Origin: Gemmatimonadaceae bacterium
GTDB taxonomy: Bacteria > Gemmatimonadota > Gemmatimonadetes > Gemmatimonadales > Gemmatimonadaceae
Assembly (NCBI GenBank): GCA_035533755.1
Contig: DATLTC010000089.1
Coordinates: 43,941-107,940 of the forward strand
Reading direction: 5' to 3'
Length of the DNA: 64,000 nt
The notes under the pieces were generated by a model, which saw only the letters and a list, made by a program, of their open reading frames with translations, was not told the origin of the DNA and made no database searches. Shown here piece after piece: positions 16,969 to 24,783 of this stretch. Each line of letters opens with the position of its first letter. Position 1 is the first letter of the stretch. The position numbers and the translations under genes are program-made.

Positions 16969-19001
16969 CAGAAGTCGTATCGGAGTTGGACCATCGATCC
17001 GGCGGCCGCCATCGCGCCCGCCGCCGGCCACGTCTGCATCGGCGCGCCGCGCACCAGCCGCACGCGGAACCCCGCTTGGTGCAGCGAGAGCACGGCGTCG
17101 CGCAGCGGAAGGCCGGCCACATCGGGCACCGGGCGCGGCGGCAACGATACGGCGGCCGGGGCCGGAGGGGCCGGCAGCGCGATGGTGACCGTGGCCGGCA
17201 GCGCGGCGAGGTCCGCCGCCGCGGCCGCGCGCGCGGCCACCGACTCGGCCAGCACGGCCGTGTCCGTCGGCGCCGGGCTCGTGCCGCCCGACGCGACCCG
17301 CGCCCCCACCCCGGCGCTGTCCGGCGGCCGCTTGATGACGTCCTCCATGAGCGCGCCGCGATCGAGCGCCGCGTCGCGCGCCGCGAGCGCCGCCTGGAGG
17401 ATCGTCTTGGTGAGCGGCGCCGCGGTACTGGCGCTGTAGTACACCCCCTGCGGGCTGTCCAGCTTCACGACGATCACGAACTGCGGTGCTTCACCCGGAA
17501 AGAGCCCCACGAAGTTCGGCGTGTACGCCAGCGGCACATAGCGGCCGTTCACGGTGCGGCGCGGCGTGCCCGTCTTGCCGCCCAGCAGATAGGTGGCCAG
17601 ATCGGCCTGCACCGCCGTGCCGTCCTGCACCACGCCGAGGAGCATCTGGCGCACCTGGGCGGCCACGGCGGGTTGCATGACGCGGCGCACCACGGTGCGC
17701 GTGTGGCGGTACAGCACCCGTCCGCCGGGGCTGCGGATCTCCTTCACGAGCGCCGGCTGCAGCAGCTCGCCGCCGTTGGCGATGGCGGCGTACGCCACCG
17801 CGAGTTGCATCGGGGTCACGGCGATCTCGTAGCCCATGGCCATCGAATTGGCCGACTGCGCCGACCAATCTCCGGGCGGGCGCAGCGTGCCGTTGGACTC
17901 CGAGGGATACGCCACCTCGGTCGGCGTGCCGAACCCGAAGTCGCGCAACGCCTGGTATTCCTGCCCAGGCGTGAGCCGCTCGGCGAACTGGATGATGCCC
18001 ACGTTGCTGGATCGCCGGATGACATCGGCCAGCGACAGCTCGGCGGGCTCCGGCGCGCCCTCCTGGTCGTCGTGCACCGTGCGGCCGTTGATCGTGAGTT
18101 GGCCGCCGAAGGTCTGGATCATGTCGGTGGGCTTCACGAGCCCGCGGGCCAGGAGCGCCGAGGCGATGATCGGCTTCATCGTCGACCCGGGCTCGAACGG
18201 TTCGGTGAGCGCGGTGGCCGACGTGGACCGGGGATCGAGCCGGCGACTGGCCATGGCCAGCACGTCGCCCGTGGCCGGATCGAGGATCACGATGTCGCCG
18301 CCCTGCGCGCCCATCTTCGCCACCGCGTCGTCCAGCGCGCGCTCGGCGATCTGCTGCAGATCCGAGTTGAGCGTGAGCACCACCGTGTTCCCCTCGCGGG
18401 GGGCCACGCCGGGCTGCGTGGGCGACGCGTAGCTGCGCCCCGAGCCGTCGCGCACCATCGCCGCGGCGCCGTCCCGGCCGCGCAGCAGGCTGTCCAGCGC
18501 CAGCTCGATGCCGTCGAGCGGCTTGCCGTCGGCGTCCACGCGGCCCACGATGCGACGCGTGGCGTCGGAGCCGGGATACACGCGGTCGGCCACCGGATCG
18601 GTGTACACGCCGCGCATCGCCGTGAGCAGGGCCACGTCCATCGCCCGGAAGTGCCCCGGAATCACCACCCACTTGCGCGTCGTGTCGGTGGCGCGCGCGA
18701 TCCAGCGGCCGTCGACGCCGGCGCGCACGAGCGCGTTGGCCATGGCGCGGCGCTGCAGCACCTCGCGCGGCGCGATCGACAGCGTCACCATGTCGCGGCT
18801 CTCGGCCAGCGTGTGGCCGGCCGCGTCCAGGATCTCGCCCCGCAGCGCCGGCACGTCGCGCTGCGTGAAGTGCTGGCTGCGCGCCTGGTCGGCCCATGCC
18901 TTGCCCTGCACCAACTGCACCCGCGCCGCCTGGCCGATCACCATCACGGCGAAGAGGGCGAGCGAGAGGTGGATGATGCCGATGCGGCTACTCTTGATCA
19001 T
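16968..19001 (-). CDS. ftsI: Septal class B penicillin-binding protein FtsI with C-terminal PASTA domain
   Basis: 677 aa bitopic transpeptidase that cross-links septal peptidoglycan with FtsW. One N-terminal membrane helix (about 8-24) precedes the pedestal domain (RGEILDAAGHTLA). The transpeptidase domain has SxxK in EPGSTMKP (Ser about 271), SxN in RRSSNVG (about 329-331) and KTG in GGKTGTPR (about 475). An Ala/Pro-rich linker (about 545-625) leads to one PASTA domain, VPDVAGLPLRDAVLSL (about 626-677). Some diderm phyla outside Proteobacteria have PASTA-tailed FtsI, while the E. coli enzyme lacks it. It overlaps ftsL by 14 nt. Confidence 0.95.
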   Translation of the reverse strand: MIKSSRIGIIHLSLALFAVMVIGQAARVQLVQGKAWADQARSQHFTQRDVPALRGEILDAAGHTLAESRDMVTLSIAPREVLQRRAMANALVRAGVDGRWIARATDTTRKWVVIPGHFRAMDVALLTAMRGVYTDPVADRVYPGSDATRRIVGRVDADGKPLDGIELALDSLLRGRDGAAAMVRDGSGRSYASPTQPGVAPREGNTVVLTLNSDLQQIAERALDDAVAKMGAQGGDIVILDPATGDVLAMASRRLDPRSTSATALTEPFEPGSTMKPIIASALLARGLVKPTDMIQTFGGQLTINGRTVHDDQEGAPEPAELSLADVIRRSSNVGIIQFAERLTPGQEYQALRDFGFGTPTEVAYPSESNGTLRPPGDWSAQSANSMAMGYEIAVTPMQLAVAYAAIANGGELLQPALVKEIRSPGGRVLYRHTRTVVRRVMQPAVAAQVRQMLLGVVQDGTAVQADLATYLLGGKTGTPRRTVNGRYVPLAYTPNFVGLFPGEAPQFVIVVKLDSPQGVYYSASTAAPLTKTILQAALAARDAALDRGALMEDVIKRPPDSAGVGARVASGGTSPAPTDTAVLAESVAARAAAAADLAALPATVTIALPAPPAPAAVSLPPRPVPDVAGLPLRDAVLSLHQAGFRVRLVRGAPMQTWPAAGAMAAAGSMVQLRYDF

Positions 19002-19296
19002 GCGGGCGCGGCCGCGGGATGTCGATGACCGTACTGTCGGCGGGAATGTGCATGTTCATGCGCTGGAGAATGGGCGCCAGCCGCGCGAGGCTCGAGGAAT
19101 CGCGGATCTCGCCGCGCAGGCGAATCCGCTCGGCCCGGAGCGCATCGCGCTGGCGCTCGAGGGTGCGGAGCGTTCGCTGCTGGCCAATCCCGTAGCTCCT
19201 CCGTGCAATGACGCCCATGGCCACCAAAACGAAACCCACCAGCACGGCGGCGACGATCGCCCGGGCGCCCCACGGGCGGTTCACGCGGCGCGCCAT
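18988..19296 (-). CDS. ftsL: FtsL-like small bitopic division protein
   Basis: 102 aa. A short basic tail (MARRVNRPWG) is followed by one membrane helix (about 12-30) and a coiled-coil-like stretch rich in Arg, Leu and Glu (about 36-72), then a short Pro-rich end. Sequence similarity in this family is weak, so the call rests on size, topology and position: between rsmH and ftsI, where ftsL normally lies. The start ATG 19296 overlaps the rsmH 3' end by 16 nt and the stop overlaps ftsI by 14 nt, so the three genes are translationally linked. Expected role: a scaffold with FtsQ and FtsB that activates FtsWI. Confidence 0.75.
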   Translation of the reverse strand: MARRVNRPWGARAIVAAVLVGFVLVAMGVIARRSYGIGQQRTLRTLERQRDALRAERIRLRGEIRDSSSLARLAPILQRMNMHIPADSTVIDIPRPRPHDQE

Positions 19297-20228
19297 GCCC
19301 GGAGCCGCGCGCTGCGCGAGCGAGGGTTGACGTCGAGCTCGGCCGGCGTGGCCTGCACGGCGCGCTTCGTGACCAGCGTTCCCAGCGCCCGGCCTCCACA
19401 CGTGCACACCGGCTGGCGCGGCGGGCAGGTGCAGGCCGTGCTCCAGTCGCGGAAGGCGTGCTTCACGATCCGGTCCTCGCCGGAGTGGTACGAGATCACG
19501 GCGAACACCCCGCCCGGCGCCAGCCGATCGCGCAGCGCCGGCAGCGCCCGCTCCAGCCCCGCCAGTTCCTCGTTGATCGCGATGCGCACCGCCTGGAACA
19601 GTCGCGCGAACTCCGCGGGCCCGCTCCGCGGGCCGAGGGTGGCGCGGATCGCGCCCACGAAGTCGTCGCTCGTGGCGAACGGCCGGTTCCCGCGCCGCCG
19701 CACCACCTCGCGCGCCAGACGAATGGCGCGTCGCTCGTCGCCGTACTCCCTGAACACCCACGCCAACTCGCCCTCGTCGGCCGTGTTGAGAAAGGCCGCG
19801 GCGTCGAGCCGCGCGTCCGGCCCCATGCGCATGTCGAGCGGCGCGCCCTCGCGAAAGCTGAACCCGCGCGCCGTGGCGTCCACCTGATGCGACGAGATGC
19901 CGAGGTCGAGCAGGATGCCGTCAAAGCGCTCGCCGCCGATCGCGGTGTCGTCGAGCTCGGCGTAGTTGCCGAGCACGAGCCGCAGCCGCCCCGTGGCGAG
20001 GAACCGGACCAGCCGCGCGCCCGCCGCGGCGATCGCGTCGGGATCGCGGTCCACCGCGGTGACGTGCGCGCCCGCGTCGAGCAGGGCCTCGGTGTGTCCC
20101 CCGCCGCCCAGCGTCCCGTCGAGCACGCGCCCGGCGCCCGCCAGCAGCGCCACCACCTCGCGCGCGAGCACGGGCGCATGGAACGCGCTCGCCCACGCCA
20201 GCGGCGCGTCGTCGGTCGCGGCGGTCAT
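19281..20228 (-). CDS. rsmH: 16S rRNA (cytosine1402-N4)-methyltransferase RsmH (MraW)
   Basis: 315 aa SAM-dependent methyltransferase that modifies C1402 in the 30S decoding centre. The SAM loop is DGTLGGGGHTEALL; also present are LLDLGISSHQVD, the substrate region FREGAPLDMRM, and VISYHSGEDRIVKHAF, all family hallmarks. The C-terminus has a CTCPPRQPVCTC cysteine-rich turn. I use ATG 20228 (MTAATDDAPL); the frame is open 37 codons further upstream but that part overlaps the terminator hairpin region and is unlike the family. It is the first gene of the dcw run; mraZ, which usually precedes it, is missing. Confidence 0.95.
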   Translation of the reverse strand: MTAATDDAPLAWASAFHAPVLAREVVALLAGAGRVLDGTLGGGGHTEALLDAGAHVTAVDRDPDAIAAAGARLVRFLATGRLRLVLGNYAELDDTAIGGERFDGILLDLGISSHQVDATARGFSFREGAPLDMRMGPDARLDAAAFLNTADEGELAWVFREYGDERRAIRLAREVVRRRGNRPFATSDDFVGAIRATLGPRSGPAEFARLFQAVRIAINEELAGLERALPALRDRLAPGGVFAVISYHSGEDRIVKHAFRDWSTACTCPPRQPVCTCGGRALGTLVTKRAVQATPAELDVNPRSRSARLRAWRAA

Positions 20229-20305
20229 GTCAGCGATGGCACGGCGTTCGGCATCGGACGGCACGGGGAGAAAGCAACACACAGCGGGCGCCCCCCACAA
20301 GCGAC

Positions 20306-20335
20306 GAAGCCCGCCGGCGGCTGCCGGCGGGCTTC
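20306..20335 (-). terminator. Strong GC hairpin after the secreted TPR gene
   Basis: A perfect 13-bp inverted repeat, 20306-20318 with 20323-20335, with a 4-nt loop. It lies 26 nt past the stop of the 572-aa TPR gene and upstream of rsmH, so it probably separates that unit from the dcw cluster. There is no clear U tract after it, so termination may be partial or Rho-assisted. Confidence 0.65.
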
Positions 20336-20361
20336 GCATCGCGCGGGGACCGCAGGCTCGG

Positions 20362-22080
20362 TCATTTTCCCTTGCAATAGAACTTCACCATCTTGCCCGT
20401 CGCGTCGAGCAACTGCGGCAGATACTGCAGGATGCTGGCCGCCGACTGCGGCGACACCGACCCGCCCTCGGGCAGATCGAGCTGCACGGTCGTGAACAGG
20501 TCGTTGGCCTGCTTGGAGAGATCGCAGCTCTTCTGGGCGGTCGCCCGCCGGTAGGTATCGGTCCCGATCTGGAACGCCGAGACCGCGGCGAAAAACTTGG
20601 TGTACTTGGACGGCGCCAGGCTGTCGGCGTGCATCGCGTACTTGTATGCCTTGGTGTAGTTGGCGATGGCGTTCGTCGAGTCGGCCTGCGCGGCCGTGAA
20701 CGCATCCTGCGCCGGCTTGAGCAGCATCGGCCCCCAGACGTCCTTGTTGCCGCCGGCCGCGAGCGCCGCGTCGGCGATCGCCACCACGCTGTCGGTCTGC
20801 CCCAGATCCGAGTACGTCTGCGCCAGGTAGAGCTGGGCGTTGGAATTCTTGGGATCGAGCGCCAGCGCCTGGCGGAACGAGGCCGCGGCGGCCGGGAGCT
20901 GCTTGACGTTGCGGAGCGCCACGCCGCCCAGGTACGGGAACTGCGGATCCTTGGGGAACTTCTTCTGTCCGTCGGCCGCGTACTCCGCCACCTTGGCCCA
21001 GTTGGTGTCGGTCGTGGCCATCGCGATCTGGCGATGGTAGTACGCGCTGTCGGCCAGGGCCGTATCGGCGCGCACCATCTGCTCGCCGGTGATGAGCGCG
21101 CCCGGGAAGTCCTTGAGCAAGGCCTGGAGCTTCCACTTCTGGGCGAGCATGTTCGGGTCGCCCGGATTCTGCTTGAGCATGTCGTCCAGGATCGGCAGCG
21201 CCTTGGCCGGATCGGGCGACGCCGCCAGCGCATCGACGATCCGGGTGGCGAGCGACTGATCCTGCGGCTGCAGCTTGTACAGCTTGAGCAGCGTCTGGAT
21301 CACGCCGTCCTGGTCGTTCTTGCGATCGTAGGCGCCGAGCGCGATGCGCAAGGCGAAGACGTTCTGCGGATCGATGTTCATGATCGCGCCGGTCACGGCG
21401 AGGACCGAATCGGGCGGATAGTGCAGACTGGAGTCGGCGTACGCCGAGGCCAGGCACAGCCGCGCGAGCGTGGCCTGCGGGTAGGCGCGAATCGCGTCGA
21501 GCGCGCGCTTGGCGGCGTCGGCCGGCTTGCCGTCGCGGAGTGAATTGCGGCAGTCCTTGTTGCCGTCGAGCTGCTTGCGAGCCGCCGTGTGCTCACGCTC
21601 GACCTGCGCCGCCGCCGCGCCCACATCCTTGGCGTCCACGACCGGGAGCGGCTGCGCCTGGGTGACGTCGTTGGCCAGCAGCATGCGCACCTCTTCGTGC
21701 ACGCCAGACGACGTCTGGGACACGCTGCAATCGAGGATCTCGTCGGCGTGCACCATCTTGCCGAGCGCGCCGAGGTCGGACGTGCTGAGCGCGGAATCGG
21801 CCGAGTAGCCCGACGCGGTGAGCGCCTCGTTCACGGTCTTGTTCGGCACGACGTACAGGTCGCGCACATTGTTCTCATTCTGGATGCGGTCGCGCAACGC
21901 GGCGGCGGCGTCGATGCCGAGTTGGCGATTGGTGCTCTGGCAGGTTCCGATGAGGAGATGCGGCGTGTCCGGCCCGGGGCCGAGATTGCGGGTATACTGG
22001 GCGACGGCGCGCGCGGGCGCACCGGCCACCACCGCGACGCTGACGACGACCACCACTGCGTGGCGCTGCAATGCCTTCAC
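20362..22080 (-). CDS. Secreted TPR-repeat protein, unknown function
   Basis: 572 aa. A signal peptide (about 1-27, hydrophobic VVVVVSVAVVAGAPARAVAQ) indicates export to the periplasm. Residues about 40-165 form an alpha/beta domain (HLLIGTCQST, DEILDCSVSQ) that resembles the nucleotide-free domains of FlgO/TolB-N-like lipoproteins, a weak resemblance only. From about 175 on it is a chain of tetratricopeptide-like helix pairs (KALPILDDMLKQNPGDPN, AAASFRQALALDPKNSN). It ends FYCKGK. It lies downstream of tRNA-Val and has its own terminator. Function cannot be assigned; a periplasmic scaffold is likely. Confidence 0.7.
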   Translation of the reverse strand: MKALQRHAVVVVVSVAVVAGAPARAVAQYTRNLGPGPDTPHLLIGTCQSTNRQLGIDAAAALRDRIQNENNVRDLYVVPNKTVNEALTASGYSADSALSTSDLGALGKMVHADEILDCSVSQTSSGVHEEVRMLLANDVTQAQPLPVVDAKDVGAAAAQVEREHTAARKQLDGNKDCRNSLRDGKPADAAKRALDAIRAYPQATLARLCLASAYADSSLHYPPDSVLAVTGAIMNIDPQNVFALRIALGAYDRKNDQDGVIQTLLKLYKLQPQDQSLATRIVDALAASPDPAKALPILDDMLKQNPGDPNMLAQKWKLQALLKDFPGALITGEQMVRADTALADSAYYHRQIAMATTDTNWAKVAEYAADGQKKFPKDPQFPYLGGVALRNVKQLPAAAASFRQALALDPKNSNAQLYLAQTYSDLGQTDSVVAIADAALAAGGNKDVWGPMLLKPAQDAFTAAQADSTNAIANYTKAYKYAMHADSLAPSKYTKFFAAVSAFQIGTDTYRRATAQKSCDLSKQANDLFTTVQLDLPEGGSVSPQSAASILQYLPQLLDATGKMVKFYCKGK

Positions 22081-22145
22081 TTTCCGCTCCTCCGAACTGT
22101 TTGAGTCATACCAACCGCGACGGACCGTAGTTCCCCAGCCCCGAG

Positions 22146-22219
22146 TGGGCGAAGAGGGACTCGAACCCCCGACATCCTGCGTGTAAGGCAGGCGCTCTAA
22201 CCAGCTGAGCTATTCGCCC
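22146..22219 (-). tRNA. tRNA-Val (anticodon TAC)
   Basis: On the minus strand the cloverleaf reads GGGCGAA at the 5' end (22219-22213), a D arm AGCTCAGCTGGTTAGAGC, an anticodon stem CCTGC/GCAGG with loop CTTACAC (anticodon TAC), a T arm with GGTTCGAGTCC, and TTCGCCC closing the acceptor stem. The discriminator is A and CCA is not encoded. It sits between the 56-aa membrane protein and the secreted TPR gene. Confidence 0.97.
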
Positions 22220-22244
22220 CGAGAGAACGCCGACGCCCCGAGAT

Positions 22245-22415
22245 TTACTTGAGTATGGCCAGCGGAACGAGCACACAGTAGCCGACGACGAGGAGGATCG
22301 GTGCGATGGTGTCGCCGCCGCGCGCGAGATCCGCGTAGCCGGCGGCGATGGTCACGAGCGCGATTCCCCACCAGAGGAGACTGCGAGAACGGGTCGAAGC
22401 GTCGGTTTCTGCCAT
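22245..22415 (-). CDS. 56-aa small membrane protein, unknown
   Basis: Begins at ATG 22415 (MAETDASTRSRSLLWWG) and ends at TAA 22245-22247 with VPLAILK. A polar N-terminus is followed by two hydrophobic segments, SLLWWGIALVTIAAGYA (about 12-28) and APILLVVGYCVLVPLAIL (about 38-55), joined by a short charged turn with RGGD. This is the pattern of a two-helix inner-membrane peptide. It lies 25 nt before tRNA-Val and 61 nt after the peptidase gene. The frame and membrane pattern are convincing, but no family is recognised. Overlapping frames here look like shadows. Confidence 0.6.
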   Translation of the reverse strand: MAETDASTRSRSLLWWGIALVTIAAGYADLARGGDTIAPILLVVGYCVLVPLAILK

Positions 22416-22476
22416 AAACGAGAAGACTAGAGACCGCCAAATCGAGTGTCAAGGCAACCCCAACCGCGGCGTGCGT

Positions 22477-23517
22477 TTACGAACGGTCGTCCGGCTCCTC
22501 GTCGGGGGGCGTCGGCGGGAGGCCGAGCAGTTCCGCCAGCACGCCCTCCCGCGCCGCCCGATCGGTGGCGACGTCGGCCGCCACCATCGCCGCCAGCCGG
22601 GCGCGATCGCGCCGCCGCCGGGCGATCCAGAGCGGCAGCACGAACACCAGCACCACCAGCCCGAGCACCGTCAGGTCCTCCATCAACGCCAACGCGCCGT
22701 ACCGGCGCCGCGTGCGGGCCCGCCACTCGGCCTCGAATCCGTCGAGCGTCGTCCCGTCGGCCCGCCGCAGCGCCTTGTCCAGCGAGCCCGTCGCGCGCCA
22801 CGCCGCGAGGACGTGGGCCAGCCCGTGGCGCGGATCGATGGCCGCCATGTCGGCCACGGCGCTGGCCGAGAGCGCGTAGGCGGCCTGCGCCGTGGTCGCA
22901 CCGCCGGAGAAGTCGCGTTCGAGCGCGTCGAACGTCGGCACCCCTTCGAGCGCCAGCGCCAGGTTCGCCGCGATCGCGTCGTCCCGGTTCTCCTCGTGGG
23001 CCGCGTAGCTCGCGTAGCCCTCGTCGAACCAGCGCGGGACGATGTCGCCCAGATATTCGTGCAGCGCGAGGTGCGCCAGTTCGTGGCGCACCACCTCCAG
23101 CGGATTGCCGGCCCCGGACCCGGCGCGGCTGCCCTGCAGCACGATCCGCCGCTGATCGGGAAACGCCAGGGCCGCGCCCCACTCCGGCGCCAGCGGCCCC
23201 ACCCAGTCCCGGAATCGCGTGAAGTCGGGGGCGATCGCGATCAGCACATGCTCGCGGGGGCGCGGCAGCCCGGGAAAGGTGTCGTGCGCCTGCGAGGCCG
23301 CGAGGATCGCGTGGGCGAGCGTGGCGTCGCTCGGATACGCCACGACGGTGAACCGGCCGGCGTCGAGGCGCAGCGGCGCGCCCGCCTGCGCACCCGCCGG
23401 CCAGGGCCAGAGCAGCGCGAACGCGGCCGCGCGCAGGGCCCGCCACGCGCCGCGAACTGCTACGGCTCGCCCCCCTCCTCGACCGTCTTCAACACGTCCG
23501 CGCAGCGCTTGCCCCAT
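22477..23517 (-). CDS. Peptidase MA-like zinc metallopeptidase with signal peptide and membrane anchor
   Basis: About 346 aa if started at ATG 23517, which lies 58 nt inside the preceding TPR gene; no other ATG, GTG or TTG precedes the signal peptide. A CTG at RALRAAAFALLWPW would give a cleaner product of about 320 aa, so the true start is unsure. After the signal peptide comes an alpha/beta part with the gluzincin motif HELAH (codons 23071-23085) and WFDEGYASY carrying the third zinc-ligand Glu. One membrane helix near the C-terminus (LTVLGLVVLVFVLPLWI) precedes a basic cytoplasmic tail. I infer an exported, anchored protease. The pairing with a TPR gene upstream recalls the TPR-peptidase pairs common in this type of genome. 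Confidence 0.7.
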   Translation of the reverse strand: MGQALRGRVEDGRGGGRAVAVRGAWRALRAAAFALLWPWPAGAQAGAPLRLDAGRFTVVAYPSDATLAHAILAASQAHDTFPGLPRPREHVLIAIAPDFTRFRDWVGPLAPEWGAALAFPDQRRIVLQGSRAGSGAGNPLEVVRHELAHLALHEYLGDIVPRWFDEGYASYAAHEENRDDAIAANLALALEGVPTFDALERDFSGGATTAQAAYALSASAVADMAAIDPRHGLAHVLAAWRATGSLDKALRRADGTTLDGFEAEWRARTRRRYGALALMEDLTVLGLVVLVFVLPLWIARRRRDRARLAAMVAADVATDRAAREGVLAELLGLPPTPPDEEPDDRS

Positions 23518-24308
23518 GGATTGAACTTGTTCTGCGCGAACCCGCCGCGCCACGCCTCCATCGCCTCGTCCCGCTGCCCGTTGAACCAGTACGCCCGCCC
23601 CAGCTCGTAGTGCGCCTCGATCAGATTGGGCCCCAGCGCGATCGTCTTCTGGAAGAACGTCTGCGCGTCCTCGAACATGTCCCGCTCCAGATACACGAGC
23701 CCGAGATAGAAGTGCGCGTACAGCGTGGCCTTCTTGTCGTTGTCCAGCCGGATCGCCTTGGACAGGTGCTCGATCGCCTCGCCGAAGATCCCCTTCTTCA
23801 GGCAGATGTAGCCCACGTTGATGCGCGCCAGCGCATTCGTCGGCTCGCGCATCAACACCTTCTGGAACATCATCAGCGCGTCGTCGTACTTCTCCTGCAG
23901 CATCTGCGCCCAGCCGAGCAACGCCTCCGACTGCGGGTCGTTGGGCGACAGCTCGATCGCCTTGTGCAGCGCCGCCTCGGCGCCGTCGTAATCGCCCAGC
24001 GACAACCGGCTCCACCCCTTCTCGATGAACGTCGACGCCCCGATGTGATCGGCGTGCACCACCGGCCGCGCGGCGCTGAACTCGGGGGCCAGCGACTGAC
24101 TGGCCACCAGGCTCTTCCACTTGTCCACCAGCGTCCTGATCTCGTCCTTGAGCTGCGCCAGCTCGGCCACCTCCTGTTCCACCGTCTTGAACAGGGCCAC
24201 GATCTCGGTCTTGAGCGCGTCCCGTTCGGTGGCCGCCGAGGGCGCGTCGAGCCGCGCCTCGAGCGCCGCGTACCGGGCCCGGTGGTCGTCCAGAGTCCGA
24301 TCAGCCAT
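23460..24308 (-). CDS. TPR protein with N-terminal coiled coil, chemosensory operon
   Basis: 282 aa, cytoplasmic (no signal). Residues about 1-70 are charged and heptad-like (ALFKTVEQEVAELAQLKDEI), a probable coiled coil. From about 90 to 260 there are five tetratricopeptide repeats (WSRLSLGDYDGAEAALHKAI, LMMFQKVLMREPTNAL, AIEHLSKAI, FFQKTIALGP, and a final AHYELGRAYWFNG). It begins 8 nt inside the end of cheW and is cotranscribed with it. A scaffold for CheW or receptor-like partners is a fair guess; no enzymatic motif is visible. Confidence 0.7.
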   Translation of the reverse strand: MADRTLDDHRARYAALEARLDAPSAATERDALKTEIVALFKTVEQEVAELAQLKDEIRTLVDKWKSLVASQSLAPEFSAARPVVHADHIGASTFIEKGWSRLSLGDYDGAEAALHKAIELSPNDPQSEALLGWAQMLQEKYDDALMMFQKVLMREPTNALARINVGYICLKKGIFGEAIEHLSKAIRLDNDKKATLYAHFYLGLVYLERDMFEDAQTFFQKTIALGPNLIEAHYELGRAYWFNGQRDEAMEAWRGGFAQNKFNPWGKRCADVLKTVEEGGEP

Positions 24309-24783
24309 TCGGCAGCGCCTCCTCGGCCACCCGCTCCAGCGCCAGCCGTTCGTCGGACGAGAGCAATCGATCCACGTCGAGATACACCAGCAACCGGTCG
24401 CCCAGCCGGACGATGCCGCGCAGATACTCGCCGGCGAGTCCGCGGAACAGCGTCGGCGGCGGCGACAGCTGCGCGTCGGTGAAGCTCGTGACCTCGAGCA
24501 CGGCGTCGACCACCATCCCCACCCACTCGGCGCCCGACTTGAGCACCAGAATGCGCGTCTCGGACGTCGGGTCGGCCCACGGGAGCTGGAACCGGCGCCG
24601 CAGACTCACCACCGGCAGCACCCGGTCCTGATATTCGAGCACGCCCACGATCCACTCGGGCACGTTGGGCACCGCGGTCGGCGGCTGATAGCGCAGCACG
24701 CGCTCCACGGAAAAGATGTCGGCCGCGAAGTAGTCGTTCCCCAATCGGAACGACACGATCTTGGCGTCGCGAGGTTTGATCAT
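24301..24783 (-). CDS. cheW: CheW-like chemosensory coupling protein
   Basis: 160 aa, a single CheW domain (MIKPRDAKIVSFRLGNDYFA). In known systems CheW binds receptors and the CheA P5 domain to form signalling arrays. Recognisable parts are the first SH3-like barrel with DIFSVERVLRY, the VGVLEYQDRVLPVVSLRRRF turn, and TRILVLKSGAEWVGMVVDAV. It overlaps the downstream TPR gene by 8 nt. It is one of three CheW-type proteins in this operon, so they may serve separate complexes. Confidence 0.88.
   Translation of the reverse strand: MIKPRDAKIVSFRLGNDYFAADIFSVERVLRYQPPTAVPNVPEWIVGVLEYQDRVLPVVSLRRRFQLPWADPTSETRILVLKSGAEWVGMVVDAVLEVTSFTDAQLSPPPTLFRGLAGEYLRGIVRLGDRLLVYLDVDRLLSSDERLALERVAEEALPNG

Noticed and set aside
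20229..20305. Promoter of the dcw cluster
   Set aside because: No pair of -35 and -10 hexamers at usual spacing could be found by eye, so no promoter feature is listed.
22210..22452. 80-aa minus-strand frame over the tRNA-Val region
   Set aside because: It runs into the tRNA gene, is rich in Arg/His without family features, and overlaps the better 56-aa membrane protein in another frame.
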